NCBI GenBank assembly: GCA_035578175.1
Contig: JAQMRL010000006.1
Span: forward strand, 59,127,001 to 59,191,000
DNA: 64,000 bases
From: Catonia carolina
Taxonomy: Eukaryota > Arthropoda > Insecta > Hemiptera > Achilidae
Reading direction: 5' to 3'
Under the pieces are notes generated by a model. It was not told where the DNA came from. It was given only the letters and a program-made list of their open reading frames with translations, and searched no databases. The position numbers were made by a program, and so were the translations under genes. Below, one piece after another: positions 46,245 to 58,125 of this stretch. The stretch's first letter is position 1. The number at the start of each line of letters is the position of its first letter.

Positions 46245-46560
46245 AGTTATATACCAGGCAGCAGAAATACGGTTCTTGAGAAGAGTTCAAGGATGTAGTT
46301 TTATGGATAACGTTACGAATAAGGAAATACGGGTCTAGTTAAATCTCTCCTCTCTTTTAAAAACAGTCGGGAAATGCAGAGAGAAATGGTAGAAATACTT
46401 GATAGGAATGAGTAAGGATAAATGGGCGAAACGAGAAATAAGGAACATACCTGATGGACGAAGAATGAAGGTAGTCCGCGAAAAAGATGGGCAAAGAAGT
46501 CGGAACAAACGGAAGGCCTAAGCTATGACAAGAAGTAAAAGAACTCTATACCATAATTTG
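46245..46560 (+). pseudogene. RTE/CR1-type LINE remnant
   Basis: Reads YQAAEIRFLRRVQGCSFMDN, then VTNKEIR, EMQREMVEILDRNE and PRKRWAKKSEQTEGLS. QAAEMRFLRRVxG followed by NExIR is a diagnostic block of these LINEs. Stops interrupt every frame. Confidence 0.72.
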
Positions 46561-48690
46561 AAAGGCTAGGATAGAACTTCGGGATTTTATGTTAAAGAAA
46601 GGAAACCAGACTGTAGGCAGTAGAAATGAGATTACTTCAAGCTGTAAAAGGTTGTTCCAGATTGGAATATGATTATTCGAGTAGAGATAGGAACCCAAAC
46701 ACTGAATACTAGAATTTATGAGTACAGAAGGAAATGTAGGGATTACTTTCAAGTGATACTTCCAGGAAGAATTCCCTTCGAAGCACTGTGGTACACACCT
46801 GAGTGAAATAAAAATGTTGGCAGGCCTTGAAGTGGTAAGAGTTTGAGATCATGTGAACCGGGGTTGAACAGGAACAACCACTGATTAAACGTCTCATTTT
46901 ATACACTTTTTAACCCTTTCAGGAAAAATATATTATACAATCCTAACCAACTATAACACAATAATATCATAACAATTTTTAATAAATTTAAATTGTATAT
47001 TCTTTAATCATGAATTAAAATGACATTATTTATTTGTAAAATTTCCACAGGGACATATCATTGATTAGTGTTCTTTTCCAGCCATGTTAACATACCATAA
47101 TAACGTTGTATATTAAATAACGGAAGGTGGAAAAAATCACAGCAAATTTTTATCAAACGGCTGACTGGGTTAAACCAAGGGGATATTATTATTTTAATGT
47201 TCAATTATGTTCAATAATGGAATATTATTTAATATAATCCTTATTAAGAATGACATTTTATCAGAAATTTTAACGTTTACTAAACATGACAATGTTCGAA
47301 TAACCTCTAGTAATACACTCCATAAATTCTATATGGTTTATAACAAATAAATGTCGGTGAATTGTACATTGTAATTATTAGTTAATAAAATTAGTATTAT
47401 TAATGTTATGACTACACACGGTGAACATAATTATTTTCTTTAGCGTATTATCTCTGTATGGTTATTATTTTATAAATGCGTTTGTATTTTATTGTAGACG
47501 CATTACTGTTTTATGATTCCTTTGTAATAGTAATAATAATAATAATAATACTAATAACAAAACTAAATTTTCCGTTAAATTTACCGTTTATTTTAGAATT
47601 AAATAAATTATTATTTTAGAAATTATTAATTAAGTTTATTGCTGTTTTATTGTATGGTTTGATAATATTGTAATTGTACGATTAAATGTTTCGGGTTTAT
47701 ATTCCAGTACTTTGAATTAAAACTACACTTAAATTTGTACACTTTTTTCTTCTAAAGGTAACTATCTGTTACGAATGTAAGCGATCATAATGGAAATTCT
47801 CACTTTGTCAACAGCAATACCAAAGAGTTGTGAGGAGATTTTGTTGAACCAGTATCCTAGTATAATAATAGTCGGTTAGTTGTAAACCCTTTTGAACAGA
47901 CTTCAATAATCCGTTAATTGAGTTAAAAATTGTAACATATGTTTTAATGGATTTACAAAATGAAAAAATCATACAATAAAAAGCCTTTGAGTTAACTAAT
48001 AGCATTACGCTATAAATTAATTCAATGTAATTGACAGACTTTTAATTAAATTATAAACAAGTCTAATTACAGCTTGCCAATTTATATATGACATATAATC
48101 CTGTAATAACCTCAAAAGTAAATTAATATCCATTTTTAAGTTTACAAACTCAATCAGAAAACAAACTACTTCTCTTATGTTAAATAAATACAACATATGT
48201 TTTAAAAGAATATAGAATGTAAAAATAACAGACCTGTCAGCTATCATCGTTTGCTTAGGAAAAAATGAAGACACCCGCAGCTTTGCCACCTGCCGGTAAG
48301 CGAAATTGCTTCTAAATAAACACTATGTATTATAAACGCAGTCATGTAAGTAAAAATAAAAAAATAAATACAAATTAAAAAGGTGCATTTAAGTTGAAAG
48401 GTTATTTCTAAACGTAGAAATACTGTATTGTAGATAAAAATGGAAACGAAGGAATTTAATAAGAAATGTAACCGAAAATGAAGGATGGATTTTGTTTTAA
48501 CCCACGCCATATACTTACAAACTGGTAAAAATTTATGTGTATGATATCCAAACTGGATTTGTTACCGTGTGTAAATTCAGGCACTTACCAACAAGTCACA
48601 TAAATAATATTTTTCATACTTTTACAAAAATCTTTTACTTTTCAAAACTATTCAAGAATTTTTGTGGATGTTATACAATTTTATACATAC
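46561..48690. other. AT-rich stretch, nothing recognised
   Basis: A short (AAT)n tract lies at 47531-47550. The several minus-strand frames of 65-90 codons (46.5-48.5 kb) are hydrophobic low-complexity products of AT-rich sequence. Confidence 0.5.
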
Positions 48691-48694
48691 AATA

Positions 48695-49150
48695 AAATCT
48701 CTCTATTATGGATGTCTCTATTGCAGAAATCTCTCTTTAGCGGCATTATTTGCCGACCCCGACCCTTTTGTATATTATGGTAATGTATTTAACTCTCGTT
48801 ATAGTGGCACAAAAATCTCTCTTTAGCGGCTAAACAATATCTTCAGGATATGGATTTAGACGCTTATGTAGGGTTAGACAATGACTTAGTCACTTCAGCA
48901 GATGTTGGTGATGATGCAATAATTCAAAATGCCTTAGTCCAAAACAACAAGGAAGAAAGTGAAGATGACGATGAAATGGAAATAGAAATAACGCCTCCTT
49001 CAAGTAAACAGGCACTAGACGCTATTCGTGTAGTTTCCACGTACTGTCATTGCCACAACGTAGATGAAAATTTACAACTACTAGATTGAAGACATGTTCG
49101 ACGAATTGAAAACTAAACAAACAAAAATTACAACATATTTTACGAAATGA
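48695..49150 (+). pseudogene. Tigger/pogo-type DNA transposon remnant
   Basis: Starts with AAAATCTCTCTATTATGGAT and CAAAAATCTCTCTTTAGCGG, which resemble Tigger/pogo terminal motifs. The 79-codon frame 48850-49089 ends in an acidic run (EESEDDDEMEIEI), then PPSSKQALDAIRVVSTYCHC and DENLQLLD. Tigger-like DDE transposases end in the same way: an acidic stretch, P-x-x-K-x-A-L-x-A-I-R-x-V-x-x-Y, then a short helix. The catalytic core is absent, so only the C-terminus remains. Confidence 0.65.
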
Positions 49151-50994
49151 AAATGTACTTTACAGTCATTGTTTCCTTAATAACGAAAAAATATTTAATG
49201 TAATGTTTTTTTGTGTTTGAGTAGCCTAGTATGTTCTATGAGATTTTAATTGTATGTATGTTTATTACTGTTCAGTGAAAAACGAGTTAAAGCGCTAATT
49301 AATTGTAGGCTATCTATTACGGTATGTAGGCCTACTATATCAATGATTATTGAAAAAAGTTCAATATGAAAAGTAAAATTCTATTGTTCAAAATTAGTCA
49401 TACAACATCTAATGAAACCAGCTGTTTGTATCAAAATTTCTTTTTAACTTAATAACCTACTCTTTGGGTTAGTAATTTAAATATCTCATTGTATTGAAGT
49501 AATCTACTGTATTAAACATTCGTCATAAAGTCTATTCAGTAGTTTTTCAAAGTAAACTTTTTGCACGCACTATTCACATATGTACTCGAATATGAGTTTT
49601 TAGTACAGAAAAATTAGTGCTCCAACTTCCCTTTCGCCAGTAATTACTCGCTCTCTCCATAACAGAACTCTCTTCAATCCACGTGGTCCCTTCAATTCCG
49701 CTATAGAGATATTTTATTGTATACATACACATAAGTTCCCATAAAATTAGAAATTTTATATTAGTAGGTATTTTCAAACATACTGAATGTTTTCTAATAT
49801 TTAAAATATCTCCAAAAGTTCTATTTCTTCATGTTCTTTGTGACAAATACCAACTAGCCTGTTTCGGCAAAAATGTTTTGTTTCATTTTACTAAAGAAAG
49901 AATTAAACCATTCTCAGAGTCGTAGAGGTGTTTCCGATCTTCAGAATCTTACAGACATTTCCCTAAACTCTGTTTTGAATTCTATTGCTATAAATATTTG
50001 AAAATGCTTCATTCATTTATTGCAATAATAATTGATTCTCTCATTTACACTTTCCTCTACAACTCTTGCCTTACGTTGCAATATCGAATTATGTACTCCG
50101 TCGAATAACCCTCTACAATCCACAAAAATGTATCTCCTCTGCTTCCAAATTCTCTTTTTTTAGCCCTGTAAGTTTCAAAATTTTGTTGCCACACAAAAGA
50201 TTCGGAACTGTCATTATAATACAATATCTAATCAGTGTTTATCGATGATCAATATTTTTCAGTGTAGTAGGAAAAGTTTATCGGAATGCAATTATCTCTC
50301 AAAGGGTTTAATGGAATTGAATACATCAAAAACAAATTCTTAAATTTCTGAAGAATATCTCAAAAATTTTTAAATGAATGTAACACTGAATTTTCGACAG
50401 GATCCTTTGTTTCAAACGCGAAATTCTCATTAAATATCACGATAAAATTTTATTTATTGCAGTTCAAAGGAACTACAATCCAAAATTTCACATTTTCACT
50501 AAAAAATATTCATCTTATCCTATTTCACCAAAGGATATCAAGATGAAATTGCCGTTGTGTATATAGAGTAATATAAAAGTGTCTAATGGATATCATCGGA
50601 TATAGGAATATTTCCTAACTATTCCCAATCCACCAATTGCATGTTTGTTGACTAGGAAATATCGCGTTAAAATGACCTTCGTGAACAGTTAATTATGATT
50701 AATTACTACAAACATTAAAACTACATGTTGACTCAACAACGACATATTCCTTGGAAATACTATTAAAGATCAAATGGGCACAGATAATGAACAAGAGATT
50801 GTAGCGTTCAACAATTCCAGAAAAAAATTTTTTTTTAATTTTAATAAATTTATTGTAATTAAAATTAAAATTTTCGAATAGTTAAAACTACATTAATTAT
50901 TTATAAACCATCAAACAAATAAAATTTCAATTAATATAAACATTAATTTAAATTAACCTACACAAAATTAAGTATTTATTTGTAAATCAAAATT
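49151..50994. other. AT-rich stretch, nothing recognised
   Basis: 49,600-50,250 is slightly less AT-rich, with no recognisable motif. Confidence 0.45.
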
Positions 50995-50997
50995 TAT

Positions 50998-51391
50998 GCC
51001 CATAACATGCAGGTGAAGAATTAAATTATTTATACATGATCTACAAGTTTCAGAGCTACAAAAATAGTTCTATTTCTTATCACACGGCCAATCAGTTAAT
51101 TAATATGACTGAAGTATTTAAGAACAGAAAGTAGACGTGTAAAAGACACTAGTCAGAGTTATCTCCACTGAGAGTAGTCTAATGAATTTTATTATGTAGC
51201 CAGACCCTGTATTGAATGAAGTGAAGGTGTCATTTTCAGGGTGGAAAGTAGTTTTTTAGAGCGGCAGGCACGCTGATAACAATACTTTTTCACTCGGTAA
51301 GAAATGCAATAGTTAACTATATTACTCCTCGTTTTACTTAGTAAAACTCCATAGGTTCAAACCAGCCTTTCGGCTGATGAACTAAACACAA
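50998..51391 (+). mobile_element. SINE-A copy, near full length
   Basis: From ATGCCCATAACATGCAGGTG to TTCGGCTGATGAACTAAACA. AAATTTA is present just before and a few bases after it, possibly a worn target duplication. Confidence 0.88.
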
Positions 51392-51468
51392 TCGAAATTT
51401 AATTTTATACAAATTTAGGCTATATCGATGACAGAAAACAATTAATAAGGCATTTTAAAAATGTTAAT

Positions 51469-51568
51469 CTTCAAACCATTAAATTACGTAATATTTGATT
51501 AACTAGTGCATTAAAAAACTTCAAACCATTAAATTACGTAATATTTGATTAACTAGTGCATTAAAAAA
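51469..51568. repeat. Perfect tandem duplication, 2 x 50 bp
   Basis: The 50-bp unit beginning CTTCAAACCATTAAATTACG is followed at once by an identical copy. Confidence 0.97.
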
Positions 51569-51988
51569 CTTTTTATTAAAAAGTATAGTATATTAATAAA
51601 AATTTAAAATTACACAGATTTTATTTAAAAATATGTCAATTAAATAATTTAAAATCCAAGCCATAAACATAACAATGAAATGTCGGTGTAGGTTAGCCAA
51701 ACCAGATGCACATATTTGTTGTACGAAAAGGAAGTTAATAATTTAAATTATTTGAGCTTCTTACGTGGATATCATCGTGAGTACTACAGCTGATGTTTGT
51801 TGTGTTTTTGTGCTGGTCATTTTTTATGTTAAATGGACTGAATTATTGAACATTTTCGTAAAAAATAATATCGTCTGGTCTTCAGTTTCATTGTAAGTGT
51901 TTTTCAGAATTAATTACTTTATATTGAAAACTGTTCCAAGAAAATTACAACGAACACCATAAATTTGTTCGTTTAAGGTTAGGTTGCT

Positions 51989-53296
51989 ATGCAACCGAGT
52001 AACAACGTTGGTTACGGCCCGTGTCCTACTATGGAGACTGTCCAAACTATCCAAACTAGTCTGAATTTGGATAACGTAACCAAAAATAGTAATTCAGATA
52101 ATTACGGCTCCAATAACACGGAATGGAGGCAAGTAATAAACAAACGTAAAATTACTGACGTTTCTATTGATGAAAATGCTATTAAAAAAATACATCCGAA
52201 TGATCCACGGTCGAAAAATTCAATTTTATATGAAAACAAAACTCCTGTCAGTAATAAATATTCCTTACTTTCTGATATTTCGAACGACAACTCAGAAAGC
52301 GATAAAACTAAGTTGAACATTCAACGGCCCCCGCCAATTTTCTTAAAGTCAAACGTAAATTACGTTCCGTTATGCAACATTTTAAAACAGTTAGCCGGAG
52401 ACAGTTTCAAATGTTCTTCGACAACTCAAGGTATCACTATTTACCTTTCCAATGGTGATGATTACAGAAAGTGTGTCAAATATTTGAGAGAAAATAATGC
52501 TGACTTTCACTGCTATCAGCTTTCTGAAGATAAACCATTCAGTGTAGTCATACGTGGGTTGCACCAGTCGATGGATCATAGCCTGATAATTTCAGAACTG
52601 AAGGAGAAAGGTCATACAGTACGCAGTGTATCGAATGTTATGTCCCATCGCACAAAACAGTATTTGCCGCTGTTGTTTGTAGACCTAGAGAAGGCAGAAA
52701 ATAATCAACAAATATTTGATGTAACGTCTTTATTTTTTTCTAAAATAAAAGTTGAGCCGCCGCGTCCGAAACGCCATATAGTTCAATGTCTAAGGTGCCA
52801 GCAATATTCACATACAAGACGTTATTGTAATCACGCTCCTAAATGCGTGCGTTGTGCAGGGGATCATGAGTCTTCCAGTTGTACCAAACCACGCGATACG
52901 CCAGCTACGTGTGCGCTCTGTTCCCAGTCTCACCCGGCTAACTACAAAGGGTGTGCTATATACAAGGAAATCCAGAAACGTCGGGCACCCCTTCATAAAA
53001 CAAGTGAAAATTCAAAAAATCTAAGGCACCCAGTACCTGACATTAATTCTTCATCTTTTCCACCGTTGCCTTCAAAATCCACCGGAAATAAAATTCAAGC
53101 AGGACAAACTCCATTATTACAGGTACATTCACCTTCCATATTTTCATCTGCCCAAATTGCGGAATATAATGCTGCGTTGGGGCCGTCAAGTCAAATTAAT
53201 ACTTTTTTGTCGGAAATGAAAACTCTATTGTTTCCAATGATTTCGTTGATGACTCAACTTATACAAGCCTTAATGTCTAAAAATAATGCCAAATAA
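51989..53296 (+). CDS. LINE ORF1, gag-like RNA-binding protein (435 aa)
   Basis: Nucleocapsid-like ORF1 product, expected to coat the LINE RNA. Three zinc knuckles lie in the second half: C-x2-C-x4-H-x4-C at about residues 267-280 (CLRCQQYSHTRRYC), C-x2-C-x3-H-x4-C at about 286-298 (CVRCAGDHESSSC) and C-x2-C-x3-H-x6-C at about 308-322. This triple array is typical of Jockey/I-type ORF1. The N-terminal 110 residues are polar and Asn/Ser/Lys-rich. The region before the knuckles (VVIRGLHQSM, ISELKEKGH) resembles the RNA-recognition-like fold known in these proteins. The frame is intact. It overlaps the ORF2 start by 11 nt or abuts it. Confidence 0.93.
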   Translation: MQPSNNVGYGPCPTMETVQTIQTSLNLDNVTKNSNSDNYGSNNTEWRQVINKRKITDVSIDENAIKKIHPNDPRSKNSILYENKTPVSNKYSLLSDISNDNSESDKTKLNIQRPPPIFLKSNVNYVPLCNILKQLAGDSFKCSSTTQGITIYLSNGDDYRKCVKYLRENNADFHCYQLSEDKPFSVVIRGLHQSMDHSLIISELKEKGHTVRSVSNVMSHRTKQYLPLLFVDLEKAENNQQIFDVTSLFFSKIKVEPPRPKRHIVQCLRCQQYSHTRRYCNHAPKCVRCAGDHESSSCTKPRDTPATCALCSQSHPANYKGCAIYKEIQKRRAPLHKTSENSKNLRHPVPDINSSSFPPLPSKSTGNKIQAGQTPLLQVHSPSIFSSAQIAEYNAALGPSSQINTFLSEMKTLLFPMISLMTQLIQALMSKNNAK

Positions 53297-53745
53297 TATG
53301 ACATCTAATTCCCTTGTCGTCTTGTTGTGGAATGCTAATGGTATTTCACAACATTTCAATGTGCTAGAATATGTGCTACATGAGAAAAGAATAGACATCG
53401 CCCTCATTTCGGAGTCTCACTTGACTTCACGTTCTCGTTTTTACGTTCCCGGTTACATCGTTTACCGGACTGATCACCCGGCCGACCGGAGCCAAGGGGG
53501 CACGGCAATTATCATCAAGGCGACTTTAAAACATGACTTCCTTTTCACTAAACCTCCAACAAATTTTCTTCAGGCAACTGTACTTTCTTTATACCTAAAC
53601 CAGTTAAAATTTAATGTAGCATCAGTTTATTGTCCGCCACGATTTCGAGTAACTGAGGAGGAGTTTCAAAATTTTTTCGATGAGTTGGGACCAGCATTTA
53701 TTGCAGGTGGTGATTATAATGCGAAGAACACTCAGTGGGGATGTA

Positions 53746-54672
53746 CGAGGGGGTACCCAAAAGAAACCGGAATTATTTTTTAAAACTATTTATTTTTAAT
53801 TTTTTACAAAAGAACCTTATCCCCTTCAAAATACTCTCCATTACAACTAATACATTTGTCCCACCGGTGCTTCCACTGTTCAAAACATTTTTTGTACTCC
53901 TCTTCAGTGATGGCTGCCAGCTCATCCGTCGTTTTTTTCTTGACATCATCAACGTTGTTAAATCGGAGACCTTTCATGCCCCTTTTTATGCGTGGGAACA
54001 AGAAAAAATCACACGGAGCCAGATCGGGTGAGTACGGTGCGTGTGGTAGCAAAACCATGCCGTTTTTCGCCAAAAACTGGGTAACCGAGATTGCCGTGTG
54101 TGCAGGCGCGTTGTCGTGGTGGAAAAACCAGTCCCCTGTCTGCCACAAATTAGGTCTTTTACGACGAGTGCTGTTTCGTAGTCTTCTTAACACTTAAAGA
54201 TAAAAAGTCAATGGTCTGTCGTCGGTCTGTTCGTACAATTTCTTTCACTTTCACAACATTTTCGTCTGTTCGGAAAGTCGACGGTCGTCCAGAACGAGGT
54301 TTGTTCTCAATCGACATGTCGCCATTTTTAAAGCGCAAAAACCACTCGTACACTTGGGTTTTTCCAATAGCGTCGTCTTTGTAAGCTGTGTTCAACATTA
54401 CAACTGTTTCCGCGGCGTTTTTACCGAGCAAGAAGCAAAATTTCACAGCCGCACGTTGTTCATTAAAACTTGCCATCATGAAAAACGACACGAGCACAAA
54501 ACAGCACTAGCGAGAACAATCACTGCACGAGAACAGAACAAGCTAGATCAACGAACAAAATGGCATTGAACTGGCAATGAGTAGCGCTACAAGCAGCCTA
54601 GTGGCGGGAATTTGTACTGCACAAGCTCCGCCCACAGCAGAGCTATTCCGGATACTTTTGGGTACCCCCTCG
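53746..54672 (-). mobile_element. Internally deleted mariner, 927 bp, inside ORF2
   Basis: Inserted at a TA (53744-53745 and 54673-54674). Terminal inverted repeats of 28 bp, CGAGGGGGTACCCAAAAG at the left and the complement at the right, differ at two positions. Complete mariners are about 1.3 kb; some 350 bp from the middle of the transposase gene are missing. It lies antisense to the LINE. The high TIR identity and the intact surrounding LINE frame suggest a recent insertion. Confidence 0.95.
53804..54476 (-). pseudogene. mariner transposase, two fragments
   Basis: The N-terminal piece (54476-54159) starts MASFNEQRAAVKFCFLLGK and has TQVYEWFLRFKNGD and NKPRSGRPST: the helix-turn-helix DNA-binding half. 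The C-terminal piece (54193-53804) has FFHHDNAPAHTA and PYSPDLAPCDFFLFP, the second and third catalytic Asp separated by 34 residues (DD34D class), and ends EYFEGDKVLL. The pieces are in different frames and the middle, with the first Asp (FFDxxG motif), is deleted. No active enzyme can be made, though the ends look suitable for movement by a full-length relative. Confidence 0.93.
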
Positions 54673-57110
54673 TAGAGTCAATACACCACGAGGCAGGCAA
54701 CTGCTAAATGTAGTTGACTACAATCGATTTGAAGTAATAACGCCCAGGATGCCGACATATTGGCCTTCTGCCGTCACAAAGCTACCTGATATACTAGATA
54801 TATTTATAACACGAGGTATAAGTCGACTTCACCATGCGGTTGAAAATTTAGACGATTTTAGATCCGACCATTCTCCGGTTCTGTTAACTATAAGTGCTAC
54901 TCCTCTTTATAAACAGCAACTACCATCGCTAACGCCAACCGGTAAGATGGATTGGGTCAAATTTCAAAATCTTGTAAATAACAATTTAAATGTTCACGTC
55001 CCTTTAAAAACTGCTCACGATTTAGAATGCGCCATAGACGATTTTACCTCTATCATTCAATCTGCTGCATGGGATTCTGCAATAACTGTTTCAAAAAATG
55101 AACGCAATGGACCTCATTATCCCAGATCCATACGGGAATTAATTACTCAAAAACGGGCAGCACGTCGTCGATGGCATCGTACAAGACTTCCGGACGATAA
55201 ATCTACTGTCAATCGGCTATCCAACAGACTTAAAAAGGAAATCTGGGCAGTTAAACTCGACCGCTTTGAAAGCCGCTTGAATTCCCTGGACACAGAAGAT
55301 GGCTCGTTATGGAGAGCAACAAAGCGACTTCTAAAGCAAGTTCCAGTTTCGACTCCTCTTCGGCGTGAGAACCAAACCTGGGCCAAGTCTGACCAAGAAA
55401 AAGCTGATTTATTTGGAGAACATCTCAGCAACGTATTTAAACCTCATGTGCAAACAGGAGACATTGAGTTTGACAGGGATGTACAGGAATTCGTAACGTG
55501 CCCAACTACGCTATCGTTGCCGCCTAAACCTGTGAGTTTAAACGAGGTCAAGAGTATTATTAAACGTCTTCCATTGCACAAGTCACCAGGTCTGGATTTG
55601 ATAACTGCAGAGATATTAAAGGAGTTACCAGAAAGAGGGATAATTTTTATACGAAACATATTTAATGCTATTCTCAGAACTGCGCATTTTCCTTTACAAT
55701 GGAAATTGTCAACTATTGTTTTATTTCAGAAGCCGGAAAAACCATCTCACTGTGTAAGCTCTTACCGGCCCATTAGCCTTCTTTCAGTCGTGTCTAAACT
55801 TTTTGAACGAATTTTGTTAGATCGACTTTCGCCGATAATTGAAGCTACAACTCCAAATTATCAGTTTGGATTCAGAAGGCAGCATTCAACAACTCATCAG
55901 CTGCACAGAGTGGTTGATTTAATTTCTGTAGGGTTAGAACAAAAATTATACACATCGGCTGTATTTCTGGATATTAGTTCGGCGTTCGATAAAGTTTGGC
56001 ATCCCGGGCTTTTGTATAAATTAAAATCTATTTTTTCTGATACATATTATGGAATTCTGAGATCATTTTTAGAGGATAGATATTTTGTTGTGCGCCAAGG
56101 TTTGGAATATTCTAATATCTGGCATATCGAAGCAGGAGTTCCTCAAGGGTCCATATTATCTCCTGCTTTGTACTCCATATTTACGTCTGACTTCCCGGAA
56201 AATGACTTCACGACAGTAGCAGCGTACGCAGATGATACCGTTCTGTTATGCAGCAGTGAATCTCCAGAAGAAACTTCGAGGAACATCCAAAATCACTTGT
56301 ATGAGGTATCTACATGGCTCAAAAACTGGAGAATGAAAGTTAACCCGCTGAAATCTGTGCAAGTGACTTTTACTTTAAGAAGAAGAACTTGTCCAACTGT
56401 TTACCTGGATAACAATGAGATACCGCAAGAAAATAAAGTTCGATATCTGGGCCTCCATTTAGACCGTAGACTGACTTGGGGATATCATATCAAAACAAAA
56501 CGTTTGCAACTAAATAACCGTACAAGATTACTTTCAAAATTCATCAACAGAAAATCAACTCTATCATTAAAATTTAAATTATTAACATACAAAGCCTATT
56601 TACGACCGATATGGAATTACGGTATTGAAATTTTTGGGACCGCAAAGAAAACTCACATTCAAAAAATTCAAACTCATCAATCAAAAATACTTCGGATGAT
56701 AACGAACGCCCCATATTACGTAACAAATTTAACATTGCATTCCGATTTGAAAATCCCTTTTGTAACAGAAACTGCTAAAATAAAATATTCCAAATTTAAC
56801 AGAAAATTAACAGATCACATCAATCCCCTAATACAGCAAATGTCAAGACGAAACTTACCACACCGACGCCTACGAAGAAAATGGAGTAGAGATCTATTGA
56901 TCTAATTGTTCTATATTTTTATTAACTTATTTTTTTGAAATCCACTATACTTTTGAATTATCCACTGGGATGTATTCTTTAAAAAAATATTTCTGTTTAT
57001 TTCTCAAGTCATTTGTTTTTTCAAAATTTAGTCAAGCTTTTGGATGGTTATACTGTACTGTATAGTTTCTAAATAAAATTAACGTTAAAAAAAAAAAAAA
57101 AAAAAAAAAA

Positions 57111-57689
57111 TTATTTGAATTTAATATTGAAGATAATTGAGTATACAATTAAAAGAATTGAATATACAAATATACAGAAGAGTATTAGAAAAATGTGAAA
57201 TTTACAAGAAGAAATAATTAAAATAAATAAAATACAGGATTACAAGATATATTAACAATATTAAAATCCATACAGAAATTGAATACATCAATTTCAAGAC
57301 TTGGTAAGATTGTCATAGATACTTTATAAATTATTAAAATTTTTCAGATAAACAATTAGTTTACTATATTTCCAGAATTTAAATGATTCATTTTTCATTA
57401 AAACCAAAATAGTGTAAAACTTTCAAGTACAACTTGCAATGTCTCCTTCATTAAAAACGGTTTATTGATACTTTATATTCGTCTACTAGTTTTTTCTACA
57501 AGATGTACCTTTTTTCTATAACCTAGTAATTAAATTACTACAAATATGGAAAAACTACTGACAGAAATCAGGAGGCAGGACAGTACTTTGGTGCCAAATA
57601 TAAAACATTTTTCTAAGATTTTTCCTCCAACATTTTACGTATTTTTCTTCCAATATTTTATTACAAAACCCATTTGAAACCAATCTAGA
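57111..57689. other. AT-rich stretch after the LINE
   Basis: Nothing recognised apart from the right target duplication at its start. Confidence 0.4.
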
Positions 57690-57691
57690 AT

Positions 57692-58125
57692 TTTGGTGTC
57701 TACCTCTTTGGAGAAGAGGACAGAGTATAACTTTAAGTTGAGCCAGACCTTTCAATCAAAATTCGTAAGACTTGCTTTTGGCGCATTTTATGTAAGCAAC
57801 AAAACTCTTCACGACGATTTAAAAATTCCGACAGTAAACGAACTAACCGCGTCCTTCTATTGTAAATTTTGCGAACGACTTGATGACCATCCAAATCAAC
57901 TAGCACGTGGCCTAACTACAACGAACTTTAAAATTTTGTGACGTCTAAAGCGAAAATGAAGGAGAGACTTTTTGGTCTGAACAAAGGAAAACACCAAATT
58001 CTAAACGAAGAATGTAACACTTGGTACCTCTTCTTAAAGTGAAATTCCACACCGCCCGTTGAATATCATATCCGGAAATCGTGCAGCTCAATGTACAGTA
58101 CCGTAATCAGCAAATTAATGACAAA
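57692..58125 (+). pseudogene. Jockey-type LINE (family C), 5'-truncated
   Basis: The 82-codon frame 57693-57941 reads QTFQSKFVRLAFGAFYVSNK, TLHDDLKIPTVNELTASFYC and ERLDDHPNQLARGLTTTN. This is the Jockey-type C-terminus with its own signature (VNELTASFY...CERLDDHPNQLAR). The final RRxWSRDL block is shifted out of frame near 57,945. The 3' UTR includes CCACACCGCCCGTTGAATAT and GTGCAGCTCAATGTACAGTA, shared with the copies at 38.7 and 63.7 kb. Confidence 0.82.

Larger units (their letters stand above)
53286..56905 (+). pseudogene. LINE ORF2, endonuclease plus reverse transcriptase, split by mariner
   Basis: Two open parts, 53286-53745 and 54675-56905, share one frame once the mariner and a TA are left out (about 896 residues). 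The N-terminal APE-type endonuclease has WNANG (about residue 15), ISESHL (about 39), GGDYNAKNTQWG (about 141) and SDHSPV (about 217). The reverse transcriptase has YRPISLLSVVSKLFER, FLDISSAFDKVWH (about 584), GVPQGSILSP and the catalytic AYADDTVLL (about 671). The C-terminal region has KTHIQKIQTHQSKIL and NAPYYVTN. No other lesion is seen. Start: ATG at 53286 inside ORF1, or ATG at 53298 one base after the ORF1 stop. Confidence 0.93.
51756..57110 (+). mobile_element. Full-length Jockey-type LINE, carrying a nested mariner
   Basis: AAATTATTTGA precedes (51745-51755) and follows (57108-57118, overlapping the A-run) the element, an 11-bp target duplication. Structure: 233-bp 5' UTR (which would hold the internal promoter), ORF1 51989-53296, ORF2 from 53286 or 53298 to 56905, a 3' UTR with AATAAA at 57072 and 24 A at 57087-57110. 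Without the 927-bp mariner and one TA it is about 4.43 kb, usual for Jockey. Both ORFs are otherwise open, so it was probably competent until the mariner landed. Confidence 0.93.

Noticed and set aside
52102..52996. Minus-strand frames inside ORF1
   Set aside because: Shadows of the gag-like ORF1; no motif.
53735..54197. Plus-strand frames at 53735-54031 and 53856-54197
   Set aside because: Antisense to the mariner transposase fragments.
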